DNA from: JARYMI01 sp037444845
Lineage (GTDB): Bacteria > Acidobacteriota > Aminicenantia > Aminicenantales > UBA8522
Assembly: GCA_037444845.1 (NCBI GenBank)
Contig: JBBILQ010000005.1
Location: 1-64,000 of the forward strand
Direction of reading: 5' to 3'
DNA: 64,000 nt
Below are positions 36,055-43,686 of the stretch, one piece after another. How positions within the stretch are numbered: the stretch's first letter is position 1; each line of letters opens with the position of its first letter. Under the pieces are notes generated by a model. It was given only the letters and a program-made list of their open reading frames with translations. It ran no database searches and was not told the origin of the DNA. Position numbers and translations under genes: made by a program.

Positions 36055-36935
36055 CGTATTTTGTCCGGGATTCCTTGAATAACCTCTGGCAGTACAGGGT
36101 GCGAAACCTTTTATCCGCCACGATCATCGCCCTCTCCTTTCTTATCGTTGGCGTCTTTTTTTCTCTGTCCAACAACCTTCAGTTCCTGGCCAGCCGGCTC
36201 GCCGAGAACATGGTCGTTGCTTTTTTCCTCAACCCGGGAATATCGGCCAGGGAGCAAGCCAGGGTCGAAGAAGTCATCAAAGCTTCCCCTGGAGTTGCGC
36301 ATGTCAAATTTGTCAGCCGCGAAGAGGCGCTGGCCAGGTTCCAGAAAAGTTTTCCTGAGCTCGAGGATATCCTGAAGAACCTTGGCTCAAACCCTTTCCC
36401 TGCCTCTTATGAGGCCGTCCTTCAGAAAAAGGCCTTCCTGTCAGAAGAAGCCCTTGGCCTCATCGAAGACATCAAAGCGCTCCCGGGAGTGGAGGATGTT
36501 CAGTTTAACCGCGATTGGGTGAAGAAAATGCAGTCCCTGAGCCGATTGGCCAGGGCCATCGGTTTTTTCCTCGGAGGCATACTCATCTTGGCTTCGTTTT
36601 TTATCATCTCGAACGTCATCAGGCTCAATGTCTTCGCTCGCAAGAACGAAATCGAGATCCTCCGCCTGGTGGGGGCGACGAATACTTTTATCCGGCTGCC
36701 TTTTCTCCTCGAAGGCCTCTCTCTCGGCGTTCTCGGCAGCGCCCTTTCCTTGGCCCTGTTGTCCATCCTGATCAAGCTTTTTCCGCTTTATCTGGGCCAA
36801 TCCCTTGGCGTTCTCCAGGAATTCATCAACTTCCGCTATCTTTCTCTATCCCAATGCATCAGCCTAATCATCGGGAGTGCCCTGATGGGATTGCTGGGGA
36901 GTTTGAGCTCGCTCTCCCGATTTTTAAAAATATGA
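36039..36935 (+). CDS. ftsX: Cell-division membrane protein FtsX
   Basis: The membrane partner of FtsE, with four hydrophobic helices: one after the N-terminus (about residues 26-48), an extracytoplasmic domain of about 115 residues, and three C-terminal helices as in MacB/FtsX permeases. A TTG at 36075 is the first conventional start but has no ribosome site. An in-frame ATT at 36039 sits 8 bases after AAAGGAAG and adds the usual N-terminal helix, giving 298 residues and a 16-base overlap with ftsE. The ATT start is inferred. Confidence 0.88.
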   Translation: MLQKITYFVRDSLNNLWQYRVRNLLSATIIALSFLIVGVFFSLSNNLQFLASRLAENMVVAFFLNPGISAREQARVEEVIKASPGVAHVKFVSREEALARFQKSFPELEDILKNLGSNPFPASYEAVLQKKAFLSEEALGLIEDIKALPGVEDVQFNRDWVKKMQSLSRLARAIGFFLGGILILASFFIISNVIRLNVFARKNEIEILRLVGATNTFIRLPFLLEGLSLGVLGSALSLALLSILIKLFPLYLGQSLGVLQEFINFRYLSLSQCISLIIGSALMGLLGSLSSLSRFLKI

Positions 36936-36944
36936 ACAAACGCT

Positions 36945-37595
36945 TCAGCGGTCGAGGACCCTCCGGCTCAGGAGATGGGCCTGGCGGATGGGTTCGGGTA
37001 TCCTGAACCGGCAGCACTCCAGGACGATTTTGCGGCTCAGCGAGAAATTGACACGGTGTCCTGGCGACACGAAAACAGGCCTGACCCCGGTTCGCGTCCT
37101 CAAACAGAAACCGACCTTCTCCTGCGCATGATTCTTGAAATACGTGAACGCTCCCCTCGCCTGAGGAGGCGGACGGAAGGGGAAAAAGGGCGTCTTGGCA
37201 CAGCCGATGGTGGGAATGTCCAGGCCAACGCCAGCGTGGGAGGCTAATCCCATCCGGCGAGGATGGGCAATCCCGTTGCCGTCGAGAAGGGTTACATCGG
37301 GCCGGTACTTGATTCTCTGAAAGGCTGCGAAGAATGCTGGAGTCTCACGGAGAGACAGGAACCCGGGGATATAGGGCAAGCCGACTTTCATCACGGCCTC
37401 GGCTGTTTCCACCATCTCAAGCTCAGGGAGCTTCATCACAACGACGACAGCCGCGATGAGCTCTTCTTTCTTGTCATAACTAAAATCAGCTCCGGCGACG
37501 AGCGAGACTTCACCGCCGCCCCATTCCAGAATTAGGCGGCGGGCCAACTCTTCTTGAAGTCGAATGGCTCGGTCCAGTTTCATCCCTGTCCTCAT
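36945..37595 (-). CDS. nfi: Endonuclease V (deoxyinosine 3'-endonuclease)
   Basis: A 216-residue repair nuclease that nicks DNA 3' to deaminated bases, especially hypoxanthine. GADFSYD holds the first catalytic Asp, PYIPGFLSLRE the Glu and wedge, LDGNGIAHPRRMG the second Asp and GCAKTP the Lys. It converges on ftsX with 9 bases between stop codons. The ATG at 37595 has AAGGAAC eight bases upstream. Confidence 0.94.
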   Translation of the reverse strand: MRTGMKLDRAIRLQEELARRLILEWGGGEVSLVAGADFSYDKKEELIAAVVVVMKLPELEMVETAEAVMKVGLPYIPGFLSLRETPAFFAAFQRIKYRPDVTLLDGNGIAHPRRMGLASHAGVGLDIPTIGCAKTPFFPFRPPPQARGAFTYFKNHAQEKVGFCLRTRTGVRPVFVSPGHRVNFSLSRKIVLECCRFRIPEPIRQAHLLSRRVLDR

Positions 37596-37660
37596 TTCAT
37601 TGTTCCTTTTTTATTCTAACAAATTCTGCCCCGGCCGACACAGCGGAAGAGGCCCGTCAT

Positions 37661-37690
37661 TTGACACACCCGCCTGGTTTTATCTACAAT
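37661..37690 (+). promoter_or_regulatory. Promoter of rodZ-ntrYX-recO, predicted leaderless
   Basis: Perfect TTGACA (37661-37666), 18-base spacer, TACAAT (37685-37690). The rodZ ATG is only 8 bases later and has no ribosome site, so the mRNA should start at or next to the initiation codon. Confidence 0.65.
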
Positions 37691-37698
37691 TCTTGCAA

Positions 37699-38460
37699 AT
37701 GGCATCCCTCGGTCAGGAACTCAAGAGAGAGCGAGAGCTGAGAGGAATTTCTCTCCAGGAGATTGCCGCTTCGACCCGCATCCGCCTGAAATTCCTCGAG
37801 GCGCTGGAAGAGGACCGGCTCGACATTATCCCCGGCAAATTCTTCATCCGGGCTATCCTGAGCTCCTACGCCAAGAGCATCGGACTCGATGAAAACCAGG
37901 TGCTCAACAGATACCAGGAACTCCAGAGCTCCTTTGACTACGAGGTCGAAGCCGCCGCTCCGAAGAAGTCAGGCGGCCAACCCATCCGCCGCCGGAGAAA
38001 CTTGCCCCTTTTCCTTGCCTGCATCTTTATCATCCTGGCCCTTGGGTTCATTTCTATTCTTGTCCTTGCGCCAGGGAAAAACCCGGAGGCGTCACTCAGG
38101 CCGGAGTTCAAACCGTCCCCCAGCCCAGCGCCGCCTGCGCCGGTCGAAGCACCAAAAACTGAGCAAAAAACTGAAGAGGGTCTGAACCTTGACATCTCTT
38201 TTCTCGAAGAAACCTGGCTCCAGGCTTCCGCCGACGGTGCTGTGATCTGGGATGGAATCAAGAAAGGGGGCGAATCACTCGAGGTTAGGGCATCTCGGGA
38301 AGTTGGGCTTAACCTCGGCAACGCCGGCGGACTCGCCTTCACCATCAACGGAAAAAAAGGAAAGCCTTTCGGGCCGAGGGGAGCTGTGCGCAAGGACATC
38401 AGGATTACCCCCAACAACTGCGGCGAATACCTTCTCCCGGAAAAGGAGAGCGAGAGCTAA
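37699..38460 (+). CDS. RodZ-like helix-turn-helix membrane protein
   Basis: A 253-residue protein with a Cro-like HTH_25 domain (about 1-70, starting LGQELKRERELRGISLQEIA), a basic stretch, one membrane helix (about 103-122), a Pro-rich linker and a DUF4115-type beta domain (about 170-250). RodZ anchors the MreB cytoskeleton in rod-shaped cells. The frame is open from 37564, but the HTH start fixes the ATG at 37699. It heads an operon with ntrY (6-base gap), ntrX and recO. Confidence 0.87.
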   Translation: MASLGQELKRERELRGISLQEIAASTRIRLKFLEALEEDRLDIIPGKFFIRAILSSYAKSIGLDENQVLNRYQELQSSFDYEVEAAAPKKSGGQPIRRRRNLPLFLACIFIILALGFISILVLAPGKNPEASLRPEFKPSPSPAPPAPVEAPKTEQKTEEGLNLDISFLEETWLQASADGAVIWDGIKKGGESLEVRASREVGLNLGNAGGLAFTINGKKGKPFGPRGAVRKDIRITPNNCGEYLLPEKESES

Positions 38461-38466
38461 AAGACC

Positions 38467-40632
38467 ATGGCCATTCCAAGCAAAAAGGGGCCGCGCTTTG
38501 TCGGCGCCGTTATCATCCTGCTCATCATCCTCTTCTTTGCCATCGAGCTCTTTATCCGTGAATCACAGGAATTTTCCCCGACCTCAGTCACTGATGTCCT
38601 TCTTTCATCGCTCCAGATCATCGTCCTCCTGCTCTTCCTGATCTTCCTCCTCATCCTGGGCAGGTATCTCCTCAAGCTCAACCTGGAAAGAAAAAGAAAA
38701 GTCGCCGGTTCCCATTTCAAGACCAAGCTCGTCCTTTTCTTTATTTTCCTCTCCTTCATCCCGACGCTTCTCCTCTTTTTCTTTGCAAGCGACCTGATCA
38801 GCCGAAACATCGAGATGTGGTTCAAGACGCCTCTCGATAAGATCCTGGATGATGCCCAAGGCTTGGCCGAGGGCGTCTATGCCAGAGCAGAAGAAGAGGC
38901 CTACCATTACGCTCTTGAACTCGGCCGGGACATCAGGAATCAGAAGTTGATCCTTCTGGAGAACAGGCTGATCCTTCGTGAATTTATCCGGACCAAGTTG
39001 GCCGAATACCGCCTGGATGAGATCGGCATCTTCCTTGAAGAGGAAGAATTGTTCACCTATCTCAACCCAAACCTGCCGCTCCAAAACTACAAGTCCATCC
39101 AATCAGGGATGGTCCAGCGGGCTCAGGCCGGTGAGGTCTTCCGGACGATCGAGCCGATGGGAAACGGCGACATGATCCGCCGCGGCGTCAGCCTCTCCAT
39201 TTCCGGCGCAGGTAAAGTTTTGGTGACGACGGGGAAATTTTTTCCCCAGAGCTACGCCCAGAAAATAAATGCCATCAACACCTACGTCCAGAGATACCGC
39301 CTTTTCATCCCCCAGAAAGTCACGGTCAAGACGTTCTACGTGATCGTCCTGATGTTCGTGACCGTGGTGATTATTTTTGCCGCCAGCTGGATCGGCTTTC
39401 ACCTGGCCAAGGGTATTACTGTGCCCATCGAAAAGCTGGCCTCGGCGACCAAGGAGGTTTCCCGCGGCAACCTGGATGTGCATGTCGAGGACCCCGCCTC
39501 TGATGAGCTGGGAACGCTCATTGACTCGTTCAACCAGATGATTTCCGACCTCAAGGGAAGCCAGGAGCATATCGCCCAAAAAACCTCTGAGCTGGAAAAC
39601 CGAAAGCAGTACATCGAGACGGTCCTGAACAACATCACCACCGGCGTCATCACTCTGGACGCTGGCGGAAATATCACGACCATCAACCCGTCGGCAAGGG
39701 AGATGCTGGCCCTGGAGGAACGACACCCTGTCGGCAAGAGCTTCCGGGATGTCCTCAGCAACCTCAGGTACAGCGAAATCGTTAAGAATATTGACTGGGG
39801 CCTGAGGAATAAATACAGGCTTTCTGATAAAGAAATCACCATCGTCTCAAACGGCCAGATAACGACCGTGGCCCTGGCGCTTTCCCCGCTCGAAGGATCG
39901 AACAGCGATTTTGCGGGAATGATCGTCGTGTTTGATAACCTCACCCAGCTCATCAAGGCCCAGAAAATAGCTGCCTGGAAAGAAGTCGCCCAGATGGTGG
40001 CCCATGAGATCAAAAACCCCTTGACTCCGATTCAGCTTTCAGCGGAAAGGATCATCAAAACCCTGAAGAAAAATGACGAGAATTCCCGGGCCGTGATAGA
40101 AGAGGGGGCGATGACGATCATCCAGGAGGCCCGGACGATCAAGTCTCTGGTGGATGAATTTTCCAACTTTGCCCGCCTGCCCAAGGTCGAGCCGAAGCCG
40201 GCCGACATGCGCAGCCTGATCGATCAGACGATCGCTCTTTTCCGCGGCATTTTCAGCCAGGTCGACTTCGAAATCGAGCATGGCCGGGACATCCCGCCCG
40301 CCCTGCAGCTTGATCCCGAGCAGATGAAAAGGGTCTTCATCAATATCATCGACAACGCCATCGAGGCGATGAACAAGAAAGGCAAGATCATCGTTCGCAC
40401 GTCGCTTGAGAGAAAAGAGCAACGGGTGAAAGTCGAGATCGCCGACACGGGGCCGGGAATCTCCGCCGAGGACAAGGCCAAGCTCTTCTTGCCCTACTTT
40501 TCTACAAAGAAAAAGGGCACGGGGCTGGGGTTGGCCATCGTCAACCAGATTGTCAGAGAGCACAACGGCACGATCCAGGCTGAGAACAACGCGCCTACCG
40601 GTGCCAAGTTCATCATCTATCTCCCGGCATGA
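38467..40632 (+). CDS. ntrY: NtrY-type membrane sensor histidine kinase
   Basis: A 721-residue kinase. Three N-terminal membrane helices (about 12-32, 44-66, 84-107), an extracytoplasmic sensor region, a fourth helix (about 290-312), HAMP, PAS (about 385-490), HisKA with His513 in MVAHEIKNPLTPIQLSAERI, and an HATPase with DNAIEAM, DTGPGIS and GTGLGLAI boxes. The layout is that of NtrY. It overlaps the ntrX start by four bases. The signal is not evident. Confidence 0.9.
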   Translation: MAIPSKKGPRFVGAVIILLIILFFAIELFIRESQEFSPTSVTDVLLSSLQIIVLLLFLIFLLILGRYLLKLNLERKRKVAGSHFKTKLVLFFIFLSFIPTLLLFFFASDLISRNIEMWFKTPLDKILDDAQGLAEGVYARAEEEAYHYALELGRDIRNQKLILLENRLILREFIRTKLAEYRLDEIGIFLEEEELFTYLNPNLPLQNYKSIQSGMVQRAQAGEVFRTIEPMGNGDMIRRGVSLSISGAGKVLVTTGKFFPQSYAQKINAINTYVQRYRLFIPQKVTVKTFYVIVLMFVTVVIIFAASWIGFHLAKGITVPIEKLASATKEVSRGNLDVHVEDPASDELGTLIDSFNQMISDLKGSQEHIAQKTSELENRKQYIETVLNNITTGVITLDAGGNITTINPSAREMLALEERHPVGKSFRDVLSNLRYSEIVKNIDWGLRNKYRLSDKEITIVSNGQITTVALALSPLEGSNSDFAGMIVVFDNLTQLIKAQKIAAWKEVAQMVAHEIKNPLTPIQLSAERIIKTLKKNDENSRAVIEEGAMTIIQEARTIKSLVDEFSNFARLPKVEPKPADMRSLIDQTIALFRGIFSQVDFEIEHGRDIPPALQLDPEQMKRVFINIIDNAIEAMNKKGKIIVRTSLERKEQRVKVEIADTGPGISAEDKAKLFLPYFSTKKKGTGLGLAIVNQIVREHNGTIQAENNAPTGAKFIIYLPA

Positions 40633-41990
40633 GCAAAGAAACTATCCTTATCATCGACGACGAAGTCAGCATCCGGTCCTCCTTGAAAGGCATCCTGGAG
40701 GACGAGGGCTTCCGGGTGACAACCGTAGAAAGCGGAGAGGAAGGCCTGGAAGCGATCAGGAATCAGAACATCGACCTCGTCCTGCTGGATATCTGGTTGC
40801 CCAAGATGAACGGGGTGGACGTCTTAAAAAAAATTAAGACCATGGAAGAAACCCCTCCAGTGGTCATGATCTCAGGCCACGGCACGATCGAGACGGCCGT
40901 GCGGGCCACCAAGCTCGGCGCCCACGATTTCCTCGAAAAGCCCCTCTCTCTCGAGAAAGTCGTCCTGACCGTGCGCAACGCCCTGAGGCAAAAAAAGCTC
41001 GAGGAGGAAAACATCCGGCTCCGCGAAAGGCTGAAGACGAAATACTACCTCATCGGTCACAGCCCTGCCATCCAGAGATTGAGAGAAGAGATCAAGCTGG
41101 CCGCTCTGTCCAACGGCCGCGTCCTTATCACCGGAGAAAACGGAACGGGCAAGGAACTTGTCGCCCGACTCATCCACCAGCAGAGCGCCCGTCGGGAGAA
41201 GAGGTTTGTTGAGGTCAACTGCTCGGCCGTCCCGGAGAATTTGATCGAGAGCGAGCTTTTCGGGTTCGTCCAAGGCGCCTTCGCCAACGCGCAAAAAGAC
41301 AAGAAAGGAAAGCTGTTGCTGGCTGACGGCGGCACTCTTTTCCTGGACGAAGTCGGCGACTTGAGCGTGAAGGCGCAGGCTCAGCTCATCCGCGCCATCG
41401 AGGATCGAAGTTTTGAACCTGTGGGCTCGACGGAAGTCATTTCCTTCAACAGCCGGATCATCGCTGCAACGAGCAAGAGTCTGCGCGATCTTATTGCCAA
41501 GCGAAAGTTCCGTGAAGACTTGTTCTTTAAACTGAATGTCATCCCGTTGACCCTGCCGCCGCTGCGCGAGAGAGCCGGGGACATCCCTCTCCTGATCGAC
41601 CATTTCCTCAAGCACTTCTCTGAAGAGTACGGCCGGAAGCCGAAGTCCATGAGCCCGGAGGCGATGAACGCCTTTCTCAAGTATGTCTGGCCTGGAAATG
41701 TGAGCGAGCTGATGAACGTCATCGAAAGGTTTGTCATCATGGTCCAAGAAGATGAGATTTCCGGCTCTCACCTTTCGCTCTTCGTCGAAACGAGAGAACT
41801 CGAATACATCTCCGGGTTCTTCGAGGGCCACTCTCTGGAAAAAGCCAAAGAGCAATTTGAAAAGCGGTTCATCCACGAAACACTGATGCGGAACAACTGG
41901 GAAATCCCAAGAGCCGCCTCTGACCTAAAAATCGACGAGCCCGCCCTGAGGGAGAAAATCAAGGCCTTGAACATAACGTTCGTCAGCTGA
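40629..41990 (+). CDS. ntrX: NtrX-type response regulator without an intact GAFTGA loop
   Basis: A 453-residue regulator with a receiver (Asp in LVLLDIWLP), AAA+ domain and Fis-type helix-turn-helix. Walker A GENGTGKE and Walker B GGTLFLDEVGDL are intact, but the sigma54-contact loop reads GAFANA instead of GAFTGA. Some NtrX proteins of other phyla are known to lack this loop and to act with sigma70, so this one may not be a sigma54 activator. It is coupled to ntrY and followed by recO after 13 bases. Confidence 0.9.
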   Translation: MSKETILIIDDEVSIRSSLKGILEDEGFRVTTVESGEEGLEAIRNQNIDLVLLDIWLPKMNGVDVLKKIKTMEETPPVVMISGHGTIETAVRATKLGAHDFLEKPLSLEKVVLTVRNALRQKKLEEENIRLRERLKTKYYLIGHSPAIQRLREEIKLAALSNGRVLITGENGTGKELVARLIHQQSARREKRFVEVNCSAVPENLIESELFGFVQGAFANAQKDKKGKLLLADGGTLFLDEVGDLSVKAQAQLIRAIEDRSFEPVGSTEVISFNSRIIAATSKSLRDLIAKRKFREDLFFKLNVIPLTLPPLRERAGDIPLLIDHFLKHFSEEYGRKPKSMSPEAMNAFLKYVWPGNVSELMNVIERFVIMVQEDEISGSHLSLFVETRELEYISGFFEGHSLEKAKEQFEKRFIHETLMRNNWEIPRAASDLKIDEPALREKIKALNITFVS

Positions 41991-42003
41991 CCCCAAGGCA
42001 GCC

Positions 42004-42735
42004 ATGCCGCGTGACCAATCCGAAGCCATTGTCCTGCGCAGCTTTAACGTGGGCGACCAGGATAAAATCGTCGTCCTGTTTTCGCGGGAAAAGGGCCTTC
42101 TCAGGGCCATTGCCAAAGGAGCGCGGAAGTTCGGAAACCGCTTCGGCAGCAGCCTTGAGCCCATGTCTTTAGTCAGAATTTTTTATCATGAAAAAGAGAG
42201 GCAGGAACTTCTGACCCTGAGCAGCTGCGACCTGCTCGATTCTTGCTTCGAGGTCCTTCGCGACTACAGGACTTCCTGCACGGTTTCTTATTTTGCTGAG
42301 CTCATCGAAGAATTTTTCCCGTCACGGGCCAGGGAGGACATCCTCTTTCGTCTCCTCCTCTCCATGCTCAAGGCGGTCAAGGAAGGGGGGGATCTGGACC
42401 TCGTGAGCCGCTACTTCGAGGCCTGGTTCCTGCAGATCAACGGCCTCCTGCCTGATTTCAAGCGCTGCAAGAAATGCCGCCAGCGGACCGAAGCGGGCGG
42501 CTGGCTCGCGCCGAGGATGGACGGCGTTTACTGCGCTGATTGCGCGCCGCAAAAAAAAGACCGGACAGCCCCCGAGGTCATCTCTTTCCTCGACTGGGTC
42601 AAAAAAAACCCTCCCCCGCGAAAAGGCGTCGCCCCCTTTGCTCCCGAGCAGCTTGAAGCCATCCGGAGGACTTTGCAGAGCCTCATCATCTTCCACTTAG
42701 AGAAAGAACCCAAAAGCCTTCACTTCCTCAAGTAA
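42004..42735 (+). CDS. recO: DNA repair protein RecO
   Basis: A 243-residue recombination mediator that helps load RecA with RecF/RecR. The N-terminal OB fold begins SEAIVLRSFNVGDQDKIVVLFS, and a C4 zinc finger (CKKC...CADC) is present near residue 160. It is the last gene of the rodZ-ntrYX operon, and its final 16 bases overlap the end of the convergent UbiA-type gene. Confidence 0.93.
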   Translation: MPRDQSEAIVLRSFNVGDQDKIVVLFSREKGLLRAIAKGARKFGNRFGSSLEPMSLVRIFYHEKERQELLTLSSCDLLDSCFEVLRDYRTSCTVSYFAELIEEFFPSRAREDILFRLLLSMLKAVKEGGDLDLVSRYFEAWFLQINGLLPDFKRCKKCRQRTEAGGWLAPRMDGVYCADCAPQKKDRTAPEVISFLDWVKKNPPPRKGVAPFAPEQLEAIRRTLQSLIIFHLEKEPKSLHFLK

Positions 42736-43604
42736 AGGATGAGAATGACAGCGCCGATCCACAGGACGATGTTGACGAGGAGCGGCTTGTCCTGGAGGAC
42801 GATCTCTTCAGGTCTCCCCCCCTTTTTCTTCTGATGGACGAGATAGAGATAACGGAAGATTCCGTAAAGGACAAACCCGGACGTCCAAACGAGGTTGTGG
42901 GTGCCAAATTTTTCGACGGTTTCCTCTGAAATCGTGTACAGACAATAGGCGATGAGAGTTGAGGCCGTGACCACGGCGATCATCTGGTCGAGCAGGTACG
43001 CGCTGTATTCCTTAAGGATGGGCCGGTGCTCCGAGGCTTTGTCTTCGAGGAGGACAAGCTCATGCCGCCTCTTGCTCATGGCAAGAAAAAGGGCGAGCAA
43101 GCTGGCGCAAATGAGAAGCCAGGAGGAAATAGGGACGTCGATGACCAGGCCGCCGGCGATGACGCGGATGACAAACCCCGCGGCGATGACAAAAATATCC
43201 AGGATGACCACCTGCTTGAGCTTCAAGCTGTAACCTAACTGAAGGAAAAAATAGAGGAGGACGACTAGGAAAAAAGACCGATGAAGGAAGAACGCTGCGA
43301 CCAGGCTGGCGAGAGAAAAGAAAATGAAGGCCGTCAGAGCCGCAGCCGGCGTGAGGTCGCCGCGGGCGATCGGCCGCCGGGATTTCTTGGGATGGGCTCT
43401 GTCTTCCTCGCGGTCGCAGAGGTCGTTGAAAATATAAAAGGCGCTGCTCTGAAGGCAAAAGATGACAAAAGCTGCGCCGGCTCTGAGGAGGAGCGCCTCC
43501 TCGAAGAATTTCCTGGCAAAAATGAGGGCAGCGAAGACGAAGAAGTTCTTCGTCCACTGCGCTGGCCGCATCGACTCCACGATAACGCGGATTTTCATCG
43601 TCAT
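42720..43604 (-). CDS. Decaprenyl-phosphate phosphoribosyltransferase-like UbiA family protein
   Basis: A 294-residue integral membrane protein with about eight to nine helices. The first Asp-rich motif NDLCDREEDRAHPKK followed by RPIARG is diagnostic for the DPPR-synthase branch of UbiA enzymes, which move phosphoribose from PRPP to a polyprenyl phosphate. The partner oxidoreductases that would make decaprenyl-phosphoryl-arabinose are not in the window. The promoter at 43613-43641 lies 8 bases from the ATG. Confidence 0.88.
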   Translation of the reverse strand: MTMKIRVIVESMRPAQWTKNFFVFAALIFARKFFEEALLLRAGAAFVIFCLQSSAFYIFNDLCDREEDRAHPKKSRRPIARGDLTPAAALTAFIFFSLASLVAAFFLHRSFFLVVLLYFFLQLGYSLKLKQVVILDIFVIAAGFVIRVIAGGLVIDVPISSWLLICASLLALFLAMSKRRHELVLLEDKASEHRPILKEYSAYLLDQMIAVVTASTLIAYCLYTISEETVEKFGTHNLVWTSGFVLYGIFRYLYLVHQKKKGGRPEEIVLQDKPLLVNIVLWIGAVILILYLRK

Positions 43605-43612
43605 TTCGAGTC

Positions 43613-43641
43613 ATTGTATAAAAAACGCACCCTGAGGGCAA
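43613..43641 (-). promoter_or_regulatory. Promoter of the UbiA-type gene, predicted leaderless
   Basis: Minus strand TTGCCC (43641..43636), 17-base spacer, TACAAT (43618..43613), then 8 bases to the ATG at 43604. No ribosome site is seen. Confidence 0.55.
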
Positions 43642-43670
43642 CTGGTTTTATCGCGTCTCTTAAGATCTTG

Positions 43671-43679
43671 TGATACAAT
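43671..43679 (+). promoter_or_regulatory. Extended -10 promoter of the Cache kinase, predicted leaderless
   Basis: TGATACAAT is an extended -10 element; the -35 region is poor. The ATG at 43687 follows after 7 bases with no ribosome site. Confidence 0.5.
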
Positions 43680-43686
43680 AATTTTG

